In this document: positions 47,301 through 59,300 of the stretch, piece after piece
Position numbering within the stretch: position 1 is the stretch's first letter
Layout of the letters: the number at the start of each line of letters is the position of its first letter
Origin: Holothuria scabra
Lineage: Eukaryota > Echinodermata > Holothuroidea > Aspidochirotida > Holothuriidae
Direction: 5' to 3'
NCBI GenBank assembly: GCA_037179385.1
Contig: CM074187.1
Coordinates: forward strand, 12,277,450 to 12,341,449
DNA length: 64,000 nt
Notes under the pieces: generated by a model
What the model saw: only the letters and a program-made list of their open reading frames with translations
Databases searched by the model: none
What the model was told of the DNA's origin: nothing
Position numbers and translations under genes: made by a program

Positions 47301-50300
47301 ATATACACAGGCTTTGGCACAGTGACAGTGCTGGGGTTACTAATTCCGCTAAGACTGTCTAAACAGGGAAACAACAGTAACGTTACCCGTTTGGCCCACA
47401 GGCTAGCAAAGTAATCGTCAAGTCCAGTAGCCTGAGTGGCAATTCCCTACGGAAGCCTGGTATAGTTTACCTGTAACCTCAGTCTCTTTAAAGGCTAAAG
47501 CGCATTTTAAAATTGCTTCCATCTCTTACAAAGAATTTATATCACCGTGTCTGACCCATAACATCAACTAGGCTACGTCTGCATGTCCTTCCCGCAGTAT
47601 GATCTGCTAACCACACACAGCGCTAGTACAGTATAGCTGCACAGTCACTCACTCTTACTGTGTACTGCATATATAGTATGTAACGTTAGCTCTTCGCACA
47701 ACTGTAAACACAGGTAACAAGAAGTTAGTAACTTTCCTTGACTTTTCGCTCAACCTCATCTCCAAAACGATGCGATACCGTGATCAGTGTTTTTCTGTTA
47801 ACAACATTTGCTTGTAAAATAGCCGATATAGTTCTCGAAAATGTAGCAAATTAAAGATGATACTGAGCGTACCGGTCGCGACATGCAGTTCAGAATGTTC
47901 GTCTTGCTAGCATCAGTTCAAGTTCAAGATATCGATACGTCACAATGGGGGCTAAAAAACTGAGGAGAATTAAAACTTGATCTCTAAAATTTGACCAATT
48001 TTTTTAATTTTTTCATGTTTTTCACCCATTTTTCTCAAAGTATTAATGAATGGGGATAAAAGCAGGGTGCCCCGGTCTTAAATGTGATTTAAGACTGACG
48101 ATGACGTCATCACAGAGGCAGCGGACCTCGGCTATCGCCTCGGTCCGCTCAGCCTCTATGATGACGTCATCGTCGGTCTTAAATCACATTTAAGACCGGG
48201 CACCCTCGCATTTATCCCCTAATTACAATTGGTGGTTCTTGGCAAGCTTGCTATATGTGTTGAAAATTTGGAGATAAATCCCTTCTATAAAACTTAGATC
48301 CAGTGAGGAACATATGGTTTTTTTTTTTCTTTTTTTTTTTTATTGGGGGGGGGGGGGAGTGCTAGGGGGCTACAGGTTGCCTTCAGATCTGCAAGTACCT
48401 TTTTCATTGTAATGTTTCAATGAAAAGATCAAGAATTCATTGCTTTCATGATGGGTTTTTTGTGTATGTACAGTTACAAAAGTGAAATCAGTCTTGTAGG
48501 CTTTTAATATGACTGGCTATGTGGTACCTCTTCTTGAAAAGCTCATGCATACTGTTACTAGCAAAGGAGGTATATGGTACTTCAGTAAAGCAACTTAAGG
48601 CCAAACATATATCCACCACAGAACAAGTTTTAGGCCTACACACTGTTTTATCGGCAAATGACAGGAGCCCTACCCTCTTGGCCTGAATCTAGAAATTTGG
48701 CTTGTTCTGTTGAGTTTCTTGTCAAAGTTTGTGGTGATTTGTAGTACCTCCATTAAATGGACTGTTTCTGCTGGAAATTATCCCTTTGAGCATGGCTTCA
48801 TTCTCAATATTTTTGGAGTTTGGTTTCAACTTACACAATTTTGCTTGTTGGCGAGGGATGCATATTCATAAGGTGTAGAATGCCCATCTTTTTATTTTTC
48901 TCCCATATTCTTTTCGCCTACAAAAGACTGAAAGAAATACGTGGATCTGTCATCGCAGACCTCATCAAAGCGAAAGATAAACCTCACATGGAGGAGAAAT
49001 CTACCTCTGCTGATCTAACTTTTGACGGGGACGCTCTCAAGAAATTACAAAAGAGTCTTTCTGAGGCCAAGGTGAAACTTCTGCATGGAAATCTGAAGGT
49101 CAGTTTTCACTCTTGACATTATTTTTCCCATCAAAAAGAGAAATTAGGCCATAGTTTTACACTATCTTGAGAAATGGTTTTGTAAGAACTTGATGCTGAT
49201 TTAGGTTCTGTTGGCAGGATTTCTGTGAATTATTGGAACAGGAGCCCAGTTGATAGAAATACTATCACAAGAGAGAAATTAGGCTTGGAAAATTGAAAGT
49301 GTATGAAAGAGATTGTATTTCAGATTTGTGTAATGCATAGACCTGACTGAAGTTGAACTGCCCTTCATGTTTTGAATATTAATATTCAGGGGAGCAATAC
49401 CCAAGTTGGACTTGATTCTGGACTTGAGTCCTGTTTTCCCGGGCCCAGAACTGGCTCGGAATGGGTGGACCTAGAATGGGAGTTGGCCACAGAGGTGATG
49501 CTACTCAACTCAGATTCCAAGCCAACTCCAGCCTGGAGTCCACTTTAAATTAAAATTATGCCTCTCTGATGGTAAGGTAGCTTGTATATATAGGCCTACA
49601 CAATCTGGCAGTCTTGTCTTGGAGAAATATCTCCAGTCTGCAGATGTTTGCAGTAAAGGGGTTGTGTATTGAGTATCGCTGAAATGTATTCAGGAATTTG
49701 GAAGTTTTGGTCCTCACCTACCTCCTATCACCCTATGTGTATTCCATTTTATCTATAGGTACTTACTGTGTTTTGGGGATTTTGTAATATCTGGTTGGAC
49801 AGTTGGAGGTAGTAATGCTACATCAAAATTGGTCTTAACATTATATGAATAAATGTTTGATGTTTTATTTTTCTTTTCTTCTTTCCTCCCTTCCCATGTT
49901 TTCTTTCCTATTTCTTGTTTCATCTTTTACATTTAGTAAGTCTCCTTTTTTCTGTTTAGCTTTGTAAACTTGGAACTAGTTGAAAGACAAAAATATTTTC
50001 TATTTTCAAGGGAACTTTATTTTGGCTTATATTCATTGGCCTTGGTGTAGCTTGCTCCATAGCTGTTCTTCATATCAATTATATGCAGCACTTCACATTG
50101 TATTCTTTTTTGGTTTTAATTTGTTAATTTTCTTGGCATGATATCCTCTTTAAAATCTGTTCATTGTTTTGGTAATGAATTCCACAAAGAATTAATTGGA
50201 AGAATAAGATTTGTAAAACATGGTTACTTCCAAGTAACCCTAAAATGCCATTGTAATGTCTCTAATAAGATACTGAAATGTTTCAAAATTCCCCAGACCC

Positions 50301-53300
50301 ATAATGTATAATTATACCCCATTGCAGCATGTTTAGTGAGATCCTAGAACACATTTTATAACTTTCTATTTATTGAGCAGTGTAATGAGCAACCTGAGAA
50401 GACATAAAATTTTGCTTTGCATTCTCCTGGCAGTCAAAGTTTGGAAAACTGAGGAAAAAATTCAAGATGAGACATGATTCAATTGAGTCTGAATAAAATT
50501 TTTTCCTTGTAATCAGAAATTACAGCATTTTCCCAGAGAAGGAAAAAATTAAAGAGAAGGTTAATGAAACAAAGTGAAAGGAATTTTTTAAATACCATGT
50601 AATCTCATACAACTTCAGTCTGTACAAGAAAAATCTAGCTCCTGGTTTATCTTTGAGATTTATTTTACTTTTTGTCAACTTGTCATTTTGCAAGACTTTC
50701 TTTATTATCTATTTTTAAAAATTCTTTCATTTTGTTCATTCTTGCAGAATGTGGAGTTGCAGTCCAAGTTAGCCTTTCAGCTTATAAGTCAAGCATATGA
50801 AGAGTCAGAAATTATCTACTCCATGAAAAGAATGAGGTAAATTTATGATACACCATACTCTTAAAACCAAAAAAAGGAATTAAGTCACTCTTTAATAGAG
50901 TGAAAAGTGTGACTTCACTCCATTAGAATGTTCATTCACTCCAAGAATAGTGAAAATCACTCCAAAAAGAGTGAAATTCATTCCAAGAAGAGTGAAAATT
51001 CATTATATTACAAGTGCCATCATGGATCACTTTTTGATTCCTTGCCAAAAGCAGGCTAGGAATCTATGCGATGGTGATGTCGTGTGTGTGTGGGTGTGTG
51101 TATGTGACACTTTGGCTTGTAAACACTGGATATCTCAAGAACCGTAAGTGTGACTAATCTCATATTTAGTGTGTAGGTTGGCCATATTAAGTAGATGATC
51201 CCTATAGTTTTTGGTGGAGGTCAAAGGTCATTTGGGGTCTCGAGAGGTCAAAGGTTAAAACCTTGTAAACATGATACCTCAAGAATGATAAGTGTGACTG
51301 TATTCATATTTGGTGTGTAGGTTGGCCATATTGATTAGATGATCCCTATCTTTTTTTGTGGAGGTCAAAAGTCATTTGGGGTCACAAGAGGTCAAATGAT
51401 AAATTCCTTAGAAATTGCTTGTAAACATGGTATCTCAAGAAAAGTAAGTATGACTAATCTCGTAGTTGGTTGTGTGGGTTTGCCATATTAATTAGATCAT
51501 CCCTATCGATTTTGGTGGAGGTCAAAGGTCATTTGGGGTCATGAGAGGTCAAAAGGTCAAAACCTTGTAAACACAGTATCTTAAGAAAAATGCATGTGAC
51601 TAAGCTCATCTGTAGTGTGTGAGTTGGCAGTATTGAGATAGTGATCCCAATTGATTTTTGTGTAGGTCAAGGGTCATTTGGGGTAAGCAGTGTTAAGATC
51701 TGACCAACTTGCTTGCATAGTATTACAAGAAAAGGTAAATTGTAGGGTTCTCATACTTGGCATGTAGATGAGTCATAGTGAATAAATGATCCCTATAGTT
51801 TTTGGTAGGGGTCAAATGTCACTTTGGGTCACAAGGGGTCAAAGTCTCAATAGCATATTTACACAAATTTCCCATTTTTGGAGTCTTGGATACTGCAAAA
51901 TTTCACCCATGGTATGTGGATGTGATATCGTGAGCAGAACCCTAGTTCTAGGTGGTCAAAGGTCATCGAGGATCCCAATGTAGGAAGCTTGGATACCTTG
52001 CATGTATGCTTTGTGGATACATTACAGAGCACTGTCAATTGGAAAAACATTATGGAGCACTGTCAATTTGAAACAAAAAAGATAGGCTTAAATTTCAGCA
52101 GCAAGTAATCAATAAGCCTTTTAGTTCCTGAGGGCACTCCATCAAGAGCAAAAGATGCTCTTGTGGAATGAATTTCACTGTTCTTAGAGTTAGTTTCTAC
52201 TCTTTTGGAGTGAACTTTCATACTTTCACTTTCTAAAGAGTTTAAAGTGTAGCCTCAAATGAGTGAAAAGTGCTTCAATAGGTTACCTGAAAATATTTCT
52301 TTTAAGTTTTTACCTACCTTTATCTTTTATTTTTTAATTTTAGATGATATCAAAATATTTTCAGTATTTATAAAATCCACAAGCCATCAAACTAAATTTT
52401 AAATTAAGTTTGAAGTCAGGGCATTTTGTTTCTGGCATCTGATGTGACAGCTTGTTGTTTAAATGTTCTGACAGATTGAATTTTGGATTCAAATAAGACT
52501 TAAGTTCACCTTGAATGAAACCAAAATGTTGATTATGACAGGTACATGGCAACAAGAGAAATGTAAATGGCAATTTTAAATGACTTTTTGCTTTATTTTC
52601 ACGATACATTTATCTTTTGTGCAAAGATGGGGAAGATTTCTTTTGATCCACCAAGGAACTAACATTTGCTTCATCTCTGTGCTAAATATAAATACTCTTG
52701 GCAAGGTATTATTTACATTAGCTATTTATTACCTACAGCGACTCAAGATGTGTCTCAGATTTCATCTGATTTCTTGTGGGATACAGTAGCTGTTTCTTAA
52801 ATAAACTATTACCAGAAGGTGCCTAATGCAATTACCTTCAAAGGACAATGCATTCATTGAATGCCGCAATGGGAGTGCATCAAAGTGCTATGATACATTG
52901 AACTTCCTCTTGGGTTACAGCGATAGTGCAAACTTGACCACCTGTTGTTTCGTATCAGCACCTGGTAGAACAAGGTTACGTAGTTTTGCACAATGAGTAG
53001 TTCAAATTATGCTTTTTAGATTAAATTGTAAGTTAATGCACCCCTAAAAAAGTGCACATTGCTTGTAAAAGATTTACGAGGTCATTTTACTCATCACAAG
53101 AAGTAATCTTCATTGCAGTTTTTAATTTCGTAAAACATTCTATGTTTATGTTTATATTATGGGTAAATCAAACCTTTGGTTGATGTCATTAAAGGAAAGG
53201 AGAAGGGTTGTAGGGGGCAGCCTTTAAAAATATATTTATTTGGACTTTGTGTTAAATGAGTAAAGTTCCACGTGCATTCATCTCATGGGGTGAAGTACCT

Positions 53301-56300
53301 CAGATACCAGTACATCAGGTATTTCCTACATTGTTTCACAACACATGTAACAGTACTCTCCAAGGAACACTAAAGAGCAATTCTCACCATGAGACACTAA
53401 AGGTTTTGAATAAATTGAATCAAATATTAATTAACATAAAAATATTGTATTTGAGTTTAGTACCTACTTCTATTGTGAGGTCTATAAATAAAATAAGTTG
53501 AGTTTCAGAAAATGGAATATTTTTCACCATAGGAAATAAAGGAGAAGGTACTACTACTTATTTTGTGAAAAAACAAAGGTCAAATTGCCTAGTTAACTTG
53601 TCAGCCTGAAAATCTTCAGTACACTCTATGCTTTATGTTTGTAGTATTTCCAGGAAGGCCAGTTTGACAACACAGGTGATGAAATATCAGAGGCAGCTAC
53701 AGTCTCACAAAGAAGCTGTGGATGAGTGGAAAAGGAAGAGTGAGGCTTTCTTGATGGCTGGTGGCATCATTGAAAAGCTCCCTTTATTTCCCCAGATTGA
53801 CATTGAGAAGTTTACACCCGAGGTATGGAAAGTGTCAATCTGTACTCTATGGATATCAAACCCCCAAATCTGTAAAATGTCTGAAACAAATATGTAAATT
53901 GAATCAGCCAGAAATTCTGCCAAAAACTGAAAAAGGGGATGGGGGATTTTTTACTGCCAAATTCAAAGTTCTTTTGCATAGCTGCCCTTGACTTAAGTTA
54001 CAGGTGGGTTCAGGGGGCATAAGCTTCTTCCTACAAGTTCCCTGTAAGGTGCAATATGAAGGGTTTTAAAGGGTTTATATATGTAAGTTCAGACATTGCT
54101 GCAAAGGTGTCCTTATCATTAATAAGAAACCAAAATACTGATTTTACCCTCTCTCTTCTGGAAAATCTGGAAAGGGGAGGGGGACAAAACTCCCTTTTAC
54201 CCCTGTTTACCTCCATCTCCCCACCTCTTGAGAGAAACCCTAGGCCTGTCAGCCTGTTGAGTTCTGCAGTTTTGTTCCTGTTGATGTAACCACCAGCAGG
54301 GACATTTGGAGTTTGAGTCCTGGCTAGGTTAGACTTTAAAAGTGGAAGATTTTAAAAATGGAACCTACTGCCTATGTGCTTGGTGCTCATGCATGGTAAG
54401 CAGTGGAGTAGGGGGAACCAGCCAGTGAGCCAAAACTGGGCCATAAAGCTCCATCTAACTTATTAACAATTAATGTAAGAGGAGTACTTGTTTAGAGGTA
54501 GACTTGTCTTTTCCTTTGTGGTGGGATTTGCCCCTCTAATCCTACTTTCTGAACTAAGTTGTTGAAAATTTATTAGCAAAGGTGAAAACTTTGCTTTTAG
54601 ATGTGTATTTACTTTTTTGGACATACACCACTATTTTCCTATCATAAAGGTTTTAATGGTACAAATGCTAGTGGAATGGTAGCTAGTAAATGTATGGACA
54701 TTCTTGTATTTTCAAGTATAAGGTCTTGTAATAGTAAGCATAACAACCCTTTGTCTCACTGTATTTACTTTAAGGTTCCTACAAGAGGTCCTCTGAGACA
54801 CCCTTCTCAGCCCTCAGCTAGTGAATACAAACTTGCAGCTAACTTCACTGGTCAGCCAGTTACTTCTGCTGTCAACACATTCCAAACTTCTTCAGCGGTG
54901 GAGGTAGCAGCCACATCTGTTCCTCTAGGTGGTCACAATCATTCCAAAGTATCACCATTGTCAACCTTTACACCAAACAAAAAGTCAGACCGTCCAGGAA
55001 CAGATAGGACCTTCAAAGGTGGGAGCACATGTAATCAGCAGTATGCTGCTTCAGTTCCTGTGCTTGTTAATGAAAACTTGATTGAGAATATGGGATGTGG
55101 GGCCAGTCTGAATCTTGACCAACTAACTGAAAGGAATACAAGTGAGAAAATAGAGTCTGCAGCAAGTCTAGGGAAGAACCAGCCATTTCCACCCAATGAA
55201 AAAAATGCACAATCAGCTGCCCCTGAGAAGATTTCTGATTCAAAACCTGATGCGATATTTAGTGGAAAAGATACCCATAGACAAAATCAACATGGTTCTA
55301 CTGTGCCATCCTCAGTAGACAATGCTATTCTTGATCTTAAGCTGGATGAGGTTGGTAATTATCAACCCAATTCAGTAGATGCTTACAGATATATGCAACA
55401 GACTTATTCCAGCCAGTATGATTATTCGGTTGACCCTTATTATTGGTTTGTTGACGCATCATTAGGGTTTCCCAATGGACAGTTTTCTGTGGCTCCTTCG
55501 ACCAATTATGAATCAGTACCAGCAGGTAACTACCAGAGTTGTGATGAAGCACAGATTGATATTAACAAGCAAGGAGGAAATATCAAGTCTGGTCAAAAGT
55601 CCAAAAGTGATGGTAATATTGGTGGAGCTACTTCCCCCATTGCTGAAAGAAGTGATGAACAGCCATTATCACATTCAACCCCAAGTGTCTCTCCTGGTGC
55701 CTCACCCACTGAATCAAAAGCAAGTCAAGAAAATAAACCTAGCATTTTATCAGGAAAGAGAGACAATTGCAACCTACAGGGTGAAGTCAAGTCTCCCATA
55801 GATGTTAAACCTTTCGTAGTGGAACCCTTGCAACAAGAAACTACCAGTCATCCATCTCGTCAAATGCCAACAGGTAGCAGTCCTTTCATATTCGATTTAC
55901 CTTCTGTGTCAGAGTCTGAAGGGAATCATCCTAAAAGCAAGATGGTCCAAGATGAGACCCTCAGATTACCTCATGTTAATGCAGATTCATTAGCTGCAAC
56001 ATCACAGTTATCACATAAGTCTCCTACCTTGGAACCAACGACTGTTGTTGAAAGAGATGAAGCAAAGCAAATTTTTATGGACCAGGTCACTTCCCCTCAG
56101 TTCCAGAAAGTTTCCATCGACAAGAGTACCATCTGTCACCCTAATCAGGTGAAATCTGGTAAAAGAATGGCTTCTCCTTCACTTCAGGCAAACATAGGAC
56201 TGGATAATTTTGACAACCTGTCTGTAACGTCTCCTAAGAAGAAGAGAGTCCTTGATAAACAGAAAGAGCAGAGAAAAAAGGGAAGGTGTGGAGAAGATGA

Positions 56301-59300
56301 AACAGAGAGTGACTGGATTCACTTGGTAAGTGTTCAAAGGTTAAACAGCTTAACCCTTTACAGTTGTTTGAGTCCTCTTGGACCCATACAGAGAGCACGG
56401 CTGTCACCTATCTTTACTGTTTCATGTGGAGCTCGAAACTGCGAGTGGCAACTGAAAATTCGGCCACAACAAGGAGAGGGACAATGGTTTAAGGTCACGG
56501 GTCAATAACCTACGGAAGCTGATGCGGGCGTGCTACGTCCGCTTTTCCGCCCACTCCCGAGGCGCACAAATATGCCCCGATGGGAGCACAACAGTAAAGG
56601 GTTAGAACCTTGTATTAGCACAGAATAATGCCGTCTCTGGGTTTATAATGCTATTGCAGGATGCACTCAAGCTTCACCTTCATGCATCACTTCCAAGATC
56701 CTGTGAAGTGAATTCATCTTATGCACTGGTGCAGTTTTGTTCAACCTTGTTTATTGATAAAAAACAATATTTGATTTGATTAAAAATGGAAAAAAATATA
56801 GGCTGTTGTTTTTTGTATTAAGTATTCACATAAAAGCAGTGGGACATTGATTTATGTGAAGTAATGTAAGATGAATGAGTTCATCCATTAAAACCCTAAG
56901 TTTATCTTGGGATAACACTCACTTGCCTAGTTGTAACAGACCAATAGAAATTGAGGTTCATTATCAAGTAAAAATGTGTGTATTGTGTGAAACGCAATAA
57001 GAACTGCACAGAAAAAAAAAAATAAGAAAAAAAATTGCTAAATAAGAATGATCTTTACAGTCATTATACATCAGCATGTAATATTATTTAATTTTATTCT
57101 TTTCAGCAAATTTTGGAGCTATTTTGATGTCATAGTGGTTGAAAACTGTAAGATTTGTCATTCCCAAAGAAAAGGTGCTGCTTCAAACTCTTTTATCTCC
57201 CTTCTCACTACCCCTATCTCTTGCCCCAATTGCCCCCTTCCCACTACCCCTATCTCTACCCCCAGTTGCCCATCAAATACAGAATTAACAAATTTGAGGT
57301 TTACACATGATTAAGAGAAATATTGTCTTGTCTTTCTTTAGGTAGGGAAAAGGAAAAAGCGCAGTCAGGAGCAAACCATTCAGAAAAAACAAGCAGAGTC
57401 TGTGGTGGCGCAGTCATCTTACCCTGGAGAAGATGAAATCATTCCAAGTTATTTCTCATTGACACATCTTCTAAGAAAGCTTTCAGAGATGTTTCCAAAT
57501 GAAAGCAGGTAAATTACTTATATTGAGGTTAAGGTCCACATAAAGGAGAGAAAGTACCTAGAGCCCTCACAAAGAAGGAAAAGGGGTAAAGGTACTCACA
57601 ACGAAGGAAAAGAGACAAACAGAAATGCAGTTTTGCTGCCATTTCAAGTCTTAAAAGTGAAAAAAAAATTTTTATGATACTTACGATTATGTTAGCTTTG
57701 AATTGTCAACATTTTCTCGCAAAGCTAAGCAAAAAACATGAAATAATATGTAAGAAAACATTTGACATAAGTTTATTAAAACGTGCTACATCCAAATTTA
57801 TACACAATCATAAGGCACAATGCGCTGTGTTATGATGCAGTGTTGTTCTTCATACAGTTGGCTTAGGTTGAAAATAGTTCTTCTTGTTGTTGAAAAAAAA
57901 AAGCAAACATTGTATTAGATTACCTGAAAGCGTAGGAACCATGTTTCTCTGATGTGATGAATGTGATATTTTAATATATTTGTTGGTGCAGAATGAATAG
58001 ATATTGCAATATTTTTACTAGATATTCCTTAGAATTACCAAACTATTCTTTTGTAACCTTAATGCCTATGACATTGCACTCGAACTTACTTGTTGCCATT
58101 TTTATTTGTAATTGATTTTTTGTTTAGCATTTCATTCTTTTCTAATCAGACCTTTTTCTATATTGTCATACAGTTCAGTGGCACCTCTTCAATCCTAAAC
58201 ATCCCATAGTTTACCAAATATGACTGTTATCTAAATTACTAGGAGTATTTTTCATTGTTCCATGAATGTGAGCAGAAACAAAAACAAAACAAGCCCCCCT
58301 CACTCTAAAAAAAAGCAACATAAAGGGATAGTATTTTGTGAGGAATCTTTTGCATTTATGGTGTGTGCCTTTAATGTTCTGTCTTTAATTATGAAAAGTA
58401 AAAAAGAAGATGAAAATAATGTGATGGTGTGTTGGCTTAAAAATATAAATTAACATGAAGACAATTTAGCATGTAGGAAATTTTAAGTTTCACATGAAAT
58501 ATTACTACAAGAGAGAGTAAAAATACTTTCTCATGGAGAAATTTGGCCAGGATTATTCAGATATATGACCCTTGGGCTGGAATTATGTGTTTGTCTGTTA
58601 TTAGTGTCTGATTTATTATAGGAAGTTTGAAAATTTGTACATAAGAATATTTGTTTGTGCATGCAGCTAGAATTTAATAGGATATTTTAGCCAAAATAAC
58701 CCAACACAAATCCCTTTTCCTTGGTTTTAAGCCTTGTCGTGTGAAGAACTGTTATTCAGTGATGAAGTTCATCACTAACATCTGTCACACTGCAATACAG
58801 CAACTGACCCAACTAAAATGGTTGATTTCAAGATAGCGGAACAGGAAACTCAATGATAGAATCTGAATTTGTAGTGGTCAATGAGGGATGGCTGAAATTT
58901 GGTATACTTTCTAGGAACATGCAAGAGATTTGGGAGATTTAAATGTTTCCCTAATATTTTGGTATTCTTATTCAAATGAAGAGTCAAACCTACAACATTT
59001 ATTTAAAATGTTTAGTGTATGAGAGCCACTGATAGCTCTCTCTGGCTCTTGTTTGATTTTGCTTTCAGAAAGCAAGATTAGCCTCATGCAAGAAGTTATA
59101 TATGGCAATTTATTCTTTCCAGGTTGTCCCTCACTAGTATCATTCTTAAGGTGAGAGCCAATCATCGTGGTCAACTGGACAAAGTACCATTTGCTGTAAT
59201 AATTTCTGAGGCAGTCAGTCTGCTTACTGGGTCAGATTCATCTGATGAAAAGAGACAGAATGCTCATCCTCCTTCAGCCAAAAAATTAGAAGATAGTCCT

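Larger units (their letters stand above)
45378..48926 (+). other. Intron 6
   Basis: GTAAGT...CAAAAG, phase 2. It contains a 144-bp tandem duplication (46166), a perfect 27-bp inverted repeat (46741), a TAGGCC/CpG-richer block (about 46915-47940), a large inverted repeat with two CRE sites (48052), and G/T runs at 48318-48358. Confidence 0.8.

Noticed and set aside
48820..48926. Open frame extending exon 7 upstream
   Set aside because: It starts at a non-ATG codon and lacks coding character; the acceptor at 48926 with correct phase explains the exon edge.
54601..54774. Upstream part of the long open frame that contains exon 10
   Set aside because: An acceptor at 54774 and phase agreement with exon 9 place this part in the intron; its text is not like the protein.
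56326..56508. Downstream continuation of the exon 10 frame
   Set aside because: A strong GTAAGT donor at 56326 and the in-phase exon 11 show it is intron; most of it is a family 3 mobile element.
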